The notes under the pieces were generated by a model. It made no database searches, was not told the DNA's origin, and saw only the letters and a list, made by a program, of their open reading frames with translations. From Bremia lactucae (taxonomy: Eukaryota > Oomycota > Peronosporomycetes > Peronosporales > Peronosporaceae), in assembly GCF_004359215.1 (NCBI RefSeq), contig NC_090619.1, forward strand, positions 6,455,917 through 6,519,916: DNA of 64,000 nt, written 5' to 3'. Made by a program: the position numbers and the translations under genes. Below are positions 11,001 through 21,329 of the stretch, one piece after another (position 1 is the stretch's first letter; each line of letters begins with the position of its first letter).

Positions 11001-11700
11001 GTTGAACCTGGTACAAGGTCGACTTCGCGTCGAGTGCCTTTATCCAAAAAAGTAGCTCGCACGGTAACGATTCTGAGAATACATCCATGCATTCGATACT
11101 GACCCTTATATGGAGAATTTATCTTAAACAAATCCCAGGATTGGGACGTATAAACGTTCCATCCGAGTCTTCTCTTCGAAGACACAATTCGTCTATCGAT
11201 GAGCTGCTGAGAACCCATTCGTTCTCATGAAATACTATCGCCGACCGAACATCGGCCATGTACTTGTCATTGGTGACAAGTACGCAGATCGGTTTGACTT
11301 TGCCACTACGCAGATCACGGAAGAACCGTTTTGGTTGTAGCGTTGGCAATTGAGTTATCTCCGAAGTAAACGTCGGAGACGCTATCAGATCAAGTGTATA
11401 AGCGGCTACACTCTATCCAGTTTTCTCTTTGCAACTGATTTTCCAAAGGTACCTGGGAACCTTTGACCACAGGTTTCTGGGGACTTATTCGGACAGATTC
11501 TTGAAATTATTCCCTCAAGTTTTATCTGGGGTGTATCCTCCCCAACTGCCTCATGCTGTGGTTGCGCTACCACAGCGAGATCTCTACGATCGACTCTCCA
11601 GTCGATTAAGGACATTATCGCACTGCCTTTTATAGATCGGCATTTTAATTTTTCTTGGATGTTGCTTTCCAAGCAAGCATCCTTGTTTCGTCACTCAACT
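8095..11700 (-). pseudogene. Element C: pol (RT, RNase H, integrase)
   Basis: RT N-terminal part 11090-10725 contains GHVRESTFPHSSPTFCVRKA and then IPTQAPIPRKDVIING. The palm follows to about 10120, with the YxDD box decayed (VEDVFVYIRAMNG). The RNase H/connection domain 10114-9662 is the longest clean piece (VCDASDFAFGCALMQ, HDKELLAMF, KPRRLNVVADSLPRR). Integrase 9600-8620 ends in ECAINNSVHASTKHTP, followed by an acidic linker and C-terminal domain to 8100. Many stops. It converges tail to tail with the aORF at 8094. Confidence 0.8.
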
Positions 11701-13472
11701 TATTCTTGTGGTCGAAATTCGACGCTGCCTGTGCTTATGCATAGCCGTTGGTCATTTGTCCATGTCACAATGGTGGACATTCGACGCTGCATAAGCTGGG
11801 TGCTCAGCCGTCGGGTTTAACTCCACAGAGTGATGGGTTGTCACACTGAGCTCTTGTGCAGTCGCGCAAACGATCGAACAAAAAGTGGGGCCATTGCATT
11901 CACTCGTAGGACATCCACACGCGTATAAAAGCTCCAAGACGTTCATCAGATGGCCATCTGATGAACGTGACGCAGGCATCGTCACGGCTTAATGCTGTTA
12001 GTTTCTTATGACTCGTTCATTCTGAGCCATGGTAATCCTAATATAAATTCAAATTAGTCATTTAACTCTAGTACGACGGAATCGTTTTTCTTTAACGTGC
12101 ATTGGATACCAGCTGCACGTTTCATTACTGTTACAGATGCGCTGGTTGCTAGGCGCACTGTCATCCTAGCTTGAGGGATATCGCGCTCAATAAATTTGAG
12201 TCTGCATCTTCTAGCGATTTGCGTCGAATAAAATTGTTCGACGCCCCATAATTGACTAGGGACTCTAGTGGCAATTTTTTGCCACTATAATTTTCAAGGT
12301 GATGAGGTTTATCTCATCACCTTGGGTAGTTACACAAAATGTATGGGTGTGAGGAGCATCTTTCGTCAGAAGACCTGCAAATCTTTTAAACGTTGATGGA
12401 TCAGTAGGACACTCCGCACCTACTGACCCCTACCGTTATTTGACGATTCGCCTCGCCGTTGTTGCGATTTCGCAACAGCGTTGGATCCGTGTCCTCCGAT
12501 GTTCTTAGCGGGAATTGATCGATTCGCTTAGTGGTTCTAGGCACTGAGCGTGGAGCACTACACTCATAGGCGTAGTGGACCGTCTTTTTACAACGATTGC
12601 GTTTTTGCAACCGTTTGTGACATCAAGAGCGGGGTTTCTCGCTCTCCACATACGGGAGGTCCATGGATTCTGAACCTCCGTTTTCTTGTTGTCACGGAGG
12701 ACAATTAGCTTCAGAATGGACGAAAGACTGTTTTAGACTGAAATCCTCCTTTCCGCAATAGAGATCGCTTGATCGAACAACTTTAGTTTAAGCCGGAACA
12801 GGTGAATCTTAACAGGATCGTCTGTAAGGCCTTTAAAAAGCACAATTACCTGTGTTTGTTCATCAATTGGACGATTCAGGTTACAACTATCCAGGTATCG
12901 TGTATGCCGAGCATAAGCGTCAAGTTCACGCTTGCCCTGCTTCAAATCCAGGAGCTCGGTTCGAGCCCTGAATTCGGCATGTGGCGGCTCAAAAGTTTGC
13001 CTGAGCCGGGTCTTAAAGACCTTATAAAATCCAAAAACCAATGGGTCGTGAAGCTTGAATCCTAAAGCCCAGGATTTGGCACGTCCGGCTACGTTGGACA
13101 TGCCAAATTTCACTTTTGTCGCATGATCATTGATACGACGAGCTTCAGTGGCGTCGTCTAATCCGACGAACCAACTTGAAAGGAGTCGCCCTTAACTGCC
13201 TTAAATTCCGAGATTTCGATCTTAAAGCTTTCGGGTCTACGCGGAAGCGTCGGCCCGCTAGCAGCATCTAAATGCTGCTGTACCAACAGTTCCAACTGTT
13301 GAGCACACTGTTTCTCAACGGTTTCCGTGAGTTGAGAGCCTTGCTGGTTAAGCAAGGCTACTCTTTCCTGCGCCCTGCCAAGTTTATGCTGTATGAACTC
13401 GGCTATGGCCGCATGTTGCTCATCTGTGTTCGCCCGCCTACGTTCGAACTCATGCGTGAGATCGTTCTCCAT
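11700..13472 (-). pseudogene. Element C: gag and aspartic protease
   Basis: Gag begins at about 13472 (MENDLTHEFERRRANTDEQH) with a coiled-coil N-terminus. It then shows a Retrotrans_gag core (AGRAKSWALGFKLHDPLVFG; TRLRQTFEPPHAEFRARTEL; IDEQTQVIVLFKGLTDDPVK) to 12733 and a degenerate zinc knuckle (RCKKTVHYAYEC, near 12590). The retropepsin region near 12300-12230 reads ESLVNYGASNNFIRR, with Asn in place of the catalytic Asp. Downstream is a diverged repeat of a CGACGCTGC-containing unit at 11720-11800. Frames are interrupted several times. Confidence 0.75.
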
Positions 13473-13610
13473 TCAAGGTCACTTAAATGAGTTCACCTTC
13501 TACGCGTTGCCTGATAGCCTTCTTGAAGGGCTTAAAGCTCCTCCTTCTTCATCCAACAAGTCCATGTTGAGATGGAACGTGTGGAGGCAGTTAGTTAAGC
13601 GGACTACAAC

Positions 13611-13621
13611 GTGCTACCAGG
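13611..13621 (-). other. Primer-binding site of element C
   Basis: On the minus strand the 5' LTR ends CCCATTACA and is followed by CC and then TGGTAGCACGTTG. The TGG start is the complement of a tRNA CCA end, so this is a typical minus-strand primer site two bases from the LTR. The same TGGTAGCAC occurs beside the family-2 LTR at 46391. The tRNA species cannot be named without a tRNA set. Confidence 0.7.
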
Positions 13622-13767
13622 TGTAATGGGGCACCCTTTGCTAGCACTGATAACAGTACGCGTCAATCTAGTGAAGGTGGGGCGCCTCGACTACTTCACG
13701 TACACGACGTGTAAAGGAAGGTTCTAAGTAGCTTAGTAGTCTTTTATACAAAACATATTAGCAGCGG
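13622..13767 (-). repeat. 5' LTR of element C, truncated
   Basis: It starts TGTAATGGGGCACCC, equivalent to the family-1 LTR 3' end, and breaks off near 13767, where an LTR fragment in the opposite orientation begins. Only about 146 of roughly 490 bp remain. Confidence 0.7.
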
Positions 13768-14027
13768 TGTAAAGGGGTGTCCCGTACAAACATATTTTTT
13801 CTTACAAGAGGATTAATAAATATTATTTCCTTTGAGAGAAAATAAATAAAGAAGTACAAAATTATTGTCGTTTCTTAATTTGACCAAATAGTTCCAATAT
13901 TACCAAATTTTGTAATATTGACGCAATAAAACATTAGTTCCATTTATTGGTTGATTCAAATTTAAATCGGTCTCGCTAATGGTTACAAGACACGATTAGG
14001 CGTCGCGCAAGGAGGCGTGTAAGCGGG
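13768..14027 (+). repeat. Family-1 LTR fragment, plus orientation
   Basis: Begins TGTAAAGGGGTGTCCCG and aligns with the first 250 bp of F's LTR at 32409, including the palindrome CAATATTAC...GTAATATTG near 13900. It is cut at 14027 by the family-2 LTR. No coding region of its own element is recognisable next to it. Confidence 0.75.
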
Positions 14028-14539
14028 CACGTCTTAATCCGGCCACGCTCTACTTAGACACACCATCTAGCACAGCGAGGATACGGTTAGACCGTCATCT
14101 TTTGCGTGCAGTTTGTGGGTGCCTTAGCGACCTCACCCAACGCACCAAGAAGTTTGGATAAGTCTCGTCACGGGAGCGGTACTCCGGCTTCTCGTGCGCA
14201 CTTACCAAATAGGAAGTAGTTTTCAGACTGATTTATATTTAATCACATTAAAGATCAATACCTATTTTAACCAATCAAAATGTCATCTCTGTAGATAACA
14301 CTTATATTTATTGCAAGCGTATCTTTCTAGATACCTCGCGTAACGGATGACGCTAGCCGTCATACCTCCTAATGTGAATGCACATATGTGCATTACATAC
14401 ACAAGGGTTGGTCACAAATGTGAACCACACCCGAGTGGTGGGTCTAATTACTTTATATAAGTAATTGACCATCCCCTTAAGTACACCAATTGTACTTAAT
14501 GGGGACTGTGTTACATTAGGGCAACTTTAGCCCGTTGCA
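14028..14539 (-). repeat. 3' LTR of family-2 Gypsy element E1, with serial stem-loops
   Basis: Plus-strand ends are TGTAAGCGGGCACG and TAGCCCGTTGCA, 512 bp; on the element's strand it runs TGCAACGGGC...CGCTTACA. The first 70 bp match the truncated LTR at 46391. The segment 14345-14539 (the U3 start) holds seven successive inverted repeats, among them AATGCACATATGTGCATT (perfect), AATTACTT with AAGTAATT, and CCCCTTAAGTAC with GTACTTAATGGGG. Confidence 0.8.
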
Positions 14540-14556
14540 CCACCCCCCCCCTTTAA
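14540..14556 (-). other. Polypurine tract of element E1
   Basis: On the minus strand this is AAAGGGGGGGGGGTGG, ending exactly where the LTR begins with TGCAACGGGC. This is the expected position of a plus-strand primer and supports the LTR border at 14539. Confidence 0.75.
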
Positions 14557-14673
14557 GAACAAATTTACATTTTAAAATTCGTCAAAGAGGAAGGAGGAAC
14601 TGCGGGTTGCTTAACGTGCCGCTAGTTCTCTCATTCACTCTAGCGACCTGAGTTTCCATACACGGCGCCAAAG

Positions 14674-16178
14674 ATGCCACCTTAAAGGGGTAATGTTGGT
14701 GGGTCGTCTGCGAAGACGCCCACTCAACCTCGCACTAAGCGCACACGCCGCGTTAACACGCCGGCAGCGTCCAATGCCTTAGTCGAAACGCCGACGGCTA
14801 CTGCTGCTGCCGCCTTTACGGAGCTTAAGGATCCATCCCACTTTCACAGTGAGGATGTTGATCCGTCGCTCATTGTCGACTACAATGAGTCAACACCGTT
14901 GCCGTCACCTCATAGTAGTGATGCGGACAACGAGCTCACGAGGAAGGACGATGGCGCATTATTGCGCATCCAAACTTCTCTCATGGCTCACAACATAGAG
15001 ACAGCAACATTTACGAATGCTGTCTCGTCGTCTGCGCTAGATAACGCAGCGACGATTAATGAGAGCGCTGCCCATAAAGGCGCAGCCGCTTTTTGGTTGG
15101 GTAAAACGACAACGCCTTATGATCAGACCATTATCCATAGTGGTTCTGACATAGAGGATTCGGAGTCTGAAGCTCCGCCGACGACACGTGAACGTGCTCA
15201 GTCGGTGTCACAAGCCGATTGTTTAGAACGTGGGTATGTGAGGGGTGGCATATCACTGCTGCCCCCTCCATCTATATGGCCTCGTTTAAACGGGCCAAGA
15301 GCGTCGCTCCTAGAGCGCGCTCTTCTAGACGCACATAATTATTATGGCGTCTTTCAATCATGGAGGGCTCAGGGAAAAATGCTTGGGCGTATTTTTCCGA
15401 TCCCGGTCGTGTTGCATTCAAATGAAACGCCCGACCAATACGAGGTGAAATTCTTGCGCCGTCTTCATCCGCATTCCGATGCCATAAAGCAGCGGTTGCA
15501 ACGGATTAATTTCGCTCGCTTGCGCGTGAAAAAAATTATGGGCGGTATTGTACCCCCTGTTTCTTTTCACAACGCTGCTTCTGCTAGTCCATTTGAGACT
15601 AGCGAAGAGGCCTCAGCTGGTGCTCCTTTCATATGCAGCCACCAAGCCGGGCACATCAATACGTACGGTATCGATCGGTTCCCAAGAGTCCAAACGCTTC
15701 GGGTAACCTTTTACATTGGACGAGATCTGATAACAATGCCTCACGGAGCGGTGGGCAATCAACCTTCCAACACGAAAGCGTTGATTCCCACCCGCATCCA
15801 TCAAGGCAGGCGGCGCCCGATAGGAGTGGCGATCTCGCCCAATTACTTGCGGCTTCTATACCTTCGTCCGTTCAGTCACAGGCGTTAAGGGTTGCTGCAC
15901 GACGTATTGCGGATCTTGAGAGTCAAGTCTCACGACTGACCTCGGATCTCGTTGATGTCCGAGCGAAGGCTCGTCAGGGTTATGAACGCCTGAAGACTCG
16001 CTTGGACCTTTTCGAGAGGATAATGCTGAGGGATCCGCGTTATTCGCGTGATGTCCCTCGTTCTCCGAGTCCTCTTCGTGGTAAGAGGAGTCTATCGGTT
16101 GAAAGTTTTTCACCTTCACCGTCCCCCTCATTCGGACGACGCTCGACTCAGAGTCGGCGTCCCCATCGGTCTCCTTAG
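14674..16178 (+). pseudogene. Element E1: family-2 aORF, antisense to pol
   Basis: The best preserved family-2 copy. ATG at 14674 is followed by a stop at 14683. The frame is then open to 15888 without break: a basic, Thr/Pro-rich start (TPTQPRTKRTRRVNTPA), an acidic patch (SGSDIEDSESEAPP), and a central part (LERALLDAHNYYGVFQSW; TPDQYEVKFLRRLHPHSDAI). Near 15640 a frameshift leads to the frame 15633-16178. It holds a coiled coil (ADLESQVSRLTSDLVDVRAK; YERLKTRLDLFERIMLRD) and a Ser/Pro/Arg tail (RDVPRSPSPLRGKRS). About 500 residues in total. The C-terminal 320 bp overlap, on the other strand, the open tail of pol (16257-15856). Role unknown; a coiled coil plus basic/RS-like tail would suit a nucleic-acid or particle-associated protein, which is inference. 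Confidence 0.75.
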
Positions 16179-18421
16179 CCGGATGGGGGTATGTGACCTC
16201 ATTTGGGTCTACATGCCGTTTCAGACGACCCACGTAAAATACGGGGTGCGTCTTCATATACGGGGAAGGGTGAGCCTATAGCTAAGGTCTCCAACCTCTT
16301 CTACCACCGTAAAGAGCCCTATTAAACGCGGCAACAACTTCGTAGTACCTCCAGGTAGTACAGAAATTGCATTCTTAGGTAGGGTAGCAGTACCTAATAG
16401 TACTTTTTCACCCACTCTAAAGCGTTCATTGTTTTTGCGACCATTTCGGTCCGCATATTCTTTTTGCTTGTCCTGTGCGCTTGCCATTGCGTCACGGAGT
16501 TTTTGTGTGATAATCGCTCATCCACAAAGCGTTAAGCCTCGCTCACGCTTTTAACTCGCCTATGACACCGCCGAGACGTCGGTCATAGGACGTTATTTTC
16601 TTGACCACTGCTAAACTGGCAGGGTCACTCGGGTAAGTTTCAGTCGTTGAGATGATACCCTAGCGGGTCATCGTCATATTGACAAACCTATGTCCCTCTT
16701 TCGCACCGAGCATAGTGAGGAGCCCTCCCCCACTAAGACTCGGGCTGCGCACAAACGAGACTGGCGTCCGAGAATGGCGCAGTCCGTTAATATAAAACGG
16801 TGTCACACCCGTACTGGCGTGGCCACTGTTATTTATAGCAAACTCCACAAAGGGCAATCGCTTGCTCCATTCTTTTGGAGTTGCTATAGTGCGTAAAGAC
16901 ATCCGCCACGACCCGATTGGCACGTTCTGTTTGGCCATCGGTCTAAGGATCATCTGTGGAGCTTGCTACTTAGCAGCTCGAACACATGTCGCCAAAAACC
17001 AGACGTAAAACGTGGATCTCGGTCCGGTACTATGGACTCGTGCATCCCGTGAAGTCGGTAAACATGATCCAGAAACAAGAGAGCTGCCTCCTTGCCTGTG
17101 ATCGATATTTTACATGGTGCTAAATGCACCATTTTGCTCAGTCTGTCTACAAAGACGTCTAGCCCCGTCCGATTCTTATGATCGGGCGGTATGCGAAACA
17201 TAAAGATCAGACTTTCTGACTTCTAACAGTTGGTTGAAATCGGTAGCGGCTTCAGTGGCGCACATGGCCTGTTATGGCATCAGCTGTCACCTTGTGATCC
17301 CTTGAGAATCTATGTGCCTCATGACACAGATCTCAAGCTGATGATCCTTCACGGGATCTATGATGCGCCATCTAGTGGGCATCTGGGCCGTGAAAAGACA
17401 TTCTTACGAGTGTCAGAGGAACTTTGGTGGCCAACTATATACGCTATTGCGAAAAGTGTCAGCCAATTAAGCCTGCACCGTCCAGCAGTGCTGTAGCTAA
17501 AGCGGTTTAGCTTAGTTTTCAGGTGCGACGGAAGGGAAACCTTTCGTCCACCGAAGTGATCCAACAGCAGACGACAGTGGTCGTCCTGACTGTAGCTCTC
17601 TTTTATCTCAAAGGCCAATGAGCTCGTCACGTGGCATGCCTTCATGGCTGCCAACGTTGACGGCTAAAATTGTGTTTTCGCACTAGACACACTTTCCTGG
17701 TGTCTAACCTCGAAGTCTGGTCTGCGCGATAAAGCGTCAGCCAAGACATTCGACTTACCCGGCTTATATTCAACTTTGAAATTAAATTCAGAGAAGAATG
17801 TGAGCCATCTTGCCATTCTAGGCGAGAGGTGCGGTGAGTTTATTGCGGTCCGCAGTGATGCGTGATCCGTATAAACCACAAATGGTTCGGTGCCCAATAG
17901 GTGCACACGAAACTTGACAAGAGCATACTTTATTGAAAGCAGCTCTTTGTCATGCACAGGTAATTCAGTTCCGCGGCTTTTAATAGCCGGGACTGATAAG
18001 AGATGACACGGTCAACGCCGTCGTCATCCTTCTGCATGAGCGCGCTGCCGATTGCAAAATTACTTGCATCGCAGACGACGCTAAAGGGCTTATCCGCGTC
18101 TGGCAATGCCAAGACCGGTGCCTCTACAAAATATTGCCATACTGATGTGAACGCATCTTCTTGTTCTTTTAACCAAACCCATTCTGTATCTTTTTAAGGA
18201 GATCAGATAATGGTTTAGTTTGCTCCGCATATTTCTTGCTATACTTATGCAAGTTATTAGCGAGCCCTAGGAATTGGCGCGAATCCTTCACATGCCGTGG
18301 GATCGGCCATTCCTTTACCAATTTTACTCGTCTAGGTCTGCTCGTACACCATGTGTACCAACGATGCAGCCCAGTACAGGTATCTCAGGGACCCCTATGA
18401 CGCACTTTTGCAAGTTGACGT
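15856..18421 (-). pseudogene. Element E1: family-2 pol (C-terminal tail to RT)
   Basis: On the minus strand: RT connection (to 18421), RNase H (18112-17664: VCDASNFAIGSALMQKDDDG, HDKELLSIKYALVKFRVHLL, KPGKSNVLADALSRRPDFE), then integrase. The zinc-binding part of integrase is inverted (17263-17490). The core follows (17201-16660: VPDRDPRFTSGFW; VEFAINNSGHASTGVTPFYI). The C-terminal domain comes next (16487-16254: YADRNGRKNNERFRVGEKVL; FTVVEEVGDLSYRL). A charged tail then reads through the aORF region to 15856. RT is interrupted at 18421 by the Copia block. Several stops; non-functional. Confidence 0.85.
17263..17490 (+). other. Inverted 228-bp segment: integrase zinc-binding domain on the wrong strand (E1)
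   Basis: The plus strand reads RIYVPHDTDLKLMILHGIYD, then APSSGHLGREKTFLRVSEEL and WWPTIYAIAK, the H2C2 domain of a Gypsy integrase. The flanking integrase core and RNase H are on the minus strand. In G (42191-42480) and H (59700-59970) this domain is on the minus strand like the rest of pol. Borders follow GTGGCGCA at the left and precede CTGTAGCTAAAGCG at the right, both shared with G. The same inversion is present in E2. Confidence 0.9.
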
Positions 18422-19085
18422 ATCAATGTGCTTGATGCGTTTGTAGAATGTCGGATTCTCGGCCAATGCTATTGAGCCTTGGTTGTCCTCATAGATCTTG
18501 ACCGCATCGCTTCTCGACATCTCAACGAGCTCACACAGAAATGCCTTTAGCCACACCGCTTCTTGTGCTACTTCTGGCAACGCCATGTGTTCGACTTCCG
18601 TAGACGAAGTGCCACAGTGCGCTGCTTCTTGCTTTTCCAGCTGATACATCCGCCGCTCATCAAAAATGCCACTGGTGCTTCTTCTTGACTCTGTGTCTCC
18701 AGCCCAGTCTGCATCCGTGTAGCCTTGAAGTCCCTTGTCACTTGATGCTTGAAACTTGATACCATGCAATTTGTGCCTTGTATATACCTGAATACTCTCG
18801 TGAGTGCTTGCTAGTGTGTCGGACATAAAACTGTAGCAAATTGGCTGATCACTGCTACTACCGCAGCGAGATCGGGGCGTGTATCGACCGTAAAGTACAT
18901 CAGGTAGCCGACAGCATTTCTATATGGTACCCCAGCCATGGACTCGTTGTGTTTGCAACCTCCTTCGCACATAAGCTTTTTTTTGTCAGCTTGAGTCCCG
19001 GATCCTGTGTATTCGTGCATAGTAGGGCCCGAGAACGGGCTGAGCAATAGAGTCGCACAAGCGTCATTTAGACGCTGTGTTGTAG
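18422..19085 (-). other. Inverted block spanning a Gypsy/Copia junction
   Basis: 18422-19015 carries, on the minus strand, a Copia RT end and RNase H (PYRNAVGYLMYFTVDTRPDL; YTDADWAGDTESRRSTSG; VWLKAFLCELVEMSRSD; KRIKHIDT). 19016-19085 carries 70 bp of family-2 Gypsy RT on the plus strand (VFVHSRA), which in E1 should be on the minus strand. Flipping 18422-19085 rejoins Gypsy RT at 18421 with its next piece. It also rejoins Copia RNase H (KHID) with its own C-terminus at 19086 (VILEYVSTLDKLADIMTKP), apart from about a dozen missing residues. A single inversion therefore explains both breaks. Confidence 0.85.
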
Positions 19086-19222
19086 AGTGATATTGGAGTA
19101 TGTCTCCACTCTGGACAAGTTAGCTGATATCATGACGAAGCCTATTCCAGCGACGCAGTTTTGTGTGCTTCGGAGCAAACTTGGTATTCAAGCGTCTCCC
19201 TAATCGTCGAGTCGAGTGAGAG
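19086..19222 (+). pseudogene. Copia RNase H C-terminus (element D1)
   Basis: Plus strand VILEYVSTLDKLADIMTKP, then PATQFCVLRSKLGIQ and a stop, the usual end of a Ty1/Copia polyprotein. The purine-rich GTCGAGTCGAGTGAGAG follows and leads directly into the LTR at 19223. It is the continuation of the inverted Copia block to its left. Confidence 0.8.
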
Positions 19223-19408
19223 TGTTAGCTAGGAAGCGACTCGACTACATCAAGATAGTACCCATAATTACCATTATATACCGGTAATGACGTCACAGTG
19301 TGACGTCATGGGGATGACGTTAGTAGATGACGTCAGTAGTTTCTAGAAGGTTCTATGAGCTATGATTGGAGAATCAATGATTGGCTTCGAGGTAGCTATA
19401 GGTTGCGA
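19223..19408 (+). repeat. Copia LTR with clustered TGACGTCA sites
   Basis: It starts TGTTAGCTAGG after a purine tract and ends GGTTGCGAAC; 186 bp. TGACGTCA occurs at 19288, 19301 and 19328, with a one-base variant at 19315, next to a TATA-like ATTATATACC at 19272. The same LTR is found inverted at 21223-21405 and 24508-24682. TGACGTCA is the palindromic site bound by CREB/ATF-type bZIP factors. Confidence 0.8.
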
Positions 19409-19440
19409 ACTAAGGACCTTAATATATTCACTTTGCATTT

Positions 19441-21222
19441 CGCCAAGTAGTGCTCACTTGACCTTAGCATAAGTCAAACAGTGGGAGCTGTGCGATGGTT
19501 GCGCACCTGGCAAATAAACGCGAGTGAGCTTCATGCAAAAGTCGCCTCATCACGCAAATAAGCTGCTAGAAGTCATTCAGAGTGACGTGAGCGGTCCTAT
19601 GCAGTCAGCGACTTTTAGCGGTAAGTGGTACTTCGTCACATTTACAGATGAGTACTCGCACTTTACCAGTGTTCTTGTTACGAAGCAAGTCGGAGGTCTC
19701 AAACAAGCTCGCCAAGTTTGTTGCGTTCACTGAGACTTAGACCGGCGGAGTTGTCAAAACTCTTCGTTGAGACAACGGTGGTGAAAACACTTCGAGCGTA
19801 TTGGCCAAGTTCTGCAAGCGTCGTGGTATTGAGCAAAAATTCACGCTACCCTACGCTCGCAACTGAATAGGGGGGGGGGGCGAACGCATGAATCGTACAC
19901 TCGTGAATTGCGCAAGATGTATGCTTGAGCTCGCTGGACTGCCGAAATCGTATTGGGGCGAAGCATTCATGACCGCTACCTTCCTTCGCTACCGCTGTCC
20001 AACGCGAGGTATTGTATGGAAAAGTCACTATATCAGGTTTGGACCGGGAGGAAACCAGCGCTGGCAAATCTAAAGGTGTTTGGCTGCCATGCATTTGTAA
20101 CAGTTCCAAAGGAAAAACGTCGCAAGATTGACTCTCGAACGGTACGCTGTCCATTTCTCGGCTACTCGAAGCATGAAAAAGCATATCGTTTCGAAGAAAG
20201 ATTGAGAATGGCCGTGTACTAGTGAGTTTGATGCAAAATTTATGGAAGACATGTTTGACAGTGAGAGATGCGTCCGCCAGAATAGCGCGATTGTTGTTCA
20301 AGAGGCTGATGAATTGGCCGATGACGACTCTCCACAACTCGAAGAAACTGATCAAGAGAATGAAGAATGTGAGCAGAGCGAAGAAATGGAGCCTGGCACC
20401 AAGCGGCACGAAAGGACTCAATCGCTCGAAAAAGCAGCTGAAATTCCAACGTCTAAGCGACACAGTAGATACCAATCAGTAAAAGAAATGTCTGCTACGG
20501 CACACGATTTTGAGGCTGCGTACGTTGTGGATTCAGTGGGAGAAATGCCGACCACGTTCAAGTCGGCGATGGAATCCAGCGACGCAGCCAAGTGGCAAGA
20601 AGTATGCAACTCGGAAATGGAATCGCTTCAAAAGAACAAGACATGGACGCTTGTGCCGCTACCAAAAGGGCGCAAGCCAATAGGCAATCGGTAAGTGTTT
20701 CGCGTCAAAGAAAATCAAGACGGTATAGTGGAGCGACACAAGGCGCGTCTAGTGGCTAAAGGCTTTGCACAGAAGTTTGGCATTGACTACGAAGAAACGT
20801 TTGCGCCTGTGGCCAAGTTTACATCTATTCGGATTCTGCTCAGTTTGGCTGCCAAGTACGGACTTACTGTCCATCGGATAGACGTAAAGACAGCGTACCT
20901 CAACGGCCAGCTCGACGAGGACATCAACATGGCGCAGCCAGATGGCTTCAATGATGCAATCAATCCGGACTATGTGTGCAAACTAGAACGGTCAGTGTAC
21001 GTGCTGAAGCAGTCGCCTCGCATGTGGAAGAAGCCCCTCGATGATTTTATGCTAGGGCTCGAGTTCAAGAAATGCGAATCTGGCCACTGCGTCTAAATGA
21101 AGCGTGGTAGGCAAGATATGATCTTTGTTGCGCTTTACGTCGATGACTTAATTTTGGCTAGCAGTAATGAAAAGGTCAAGTGAGCACTAGTTGGCAAAAT
21201 GCAAAGTAAATATATTAAAGGA
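19441..21222 (+). pseudogene. Copia element D1: integrase and RT fragment
   Basis: In order: GAG-pre-integrase end (QWELCDGCAPGK), integrase (HANKLLEVIQSDVSGPMQSA; FTDEYSHFTSVLV; ERMNRTL with a run of ten G at 19869-19878 that breaks the frame; AGLPKSYWGEAF). Then the linker (20242-20694, open 150 codons, acidic) and RT (20695-21096: [55 protein letters not shown]). The YVDD box is intact at 21135-21150 (LYVDDLILASS). It is cut at 21222 by D2's LTR. Gag and protease are missing. Confidence 0.85.
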
Positions 21223-21329
21223 CTTAGTTCGCAAACCTATTGCTTGTTACCTCTAAGCCAACCATTACTTCTAGCCAATTAGCGCTTCTGAAATATTCTA
21301 GAAGCTTCTGACGTCATCAACTGACGTCA

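Larger units (their letters stand above)
5762..13767 (-). mobile_element. Element C: nearly full-length Ty3/Gypsy family-1 retrotransposon
   Basis: Read on the minus strand the order is: truncated 5' LTR (13767-13622), primer-binding site, gag, protease, RT, RNase H, integrase, pol C-terminus, convergent aORF on the plus strand, and 3' LTR (6256-5762). About 8.0 kb in all. It is the best specimen in the window for the whole family-1 layout. Every coding segment carries stops or frameshifts. The putative protease active site reads NYGAS instead of DxGAS, so the catalytic Asp is lost. Confidence 0.85.
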
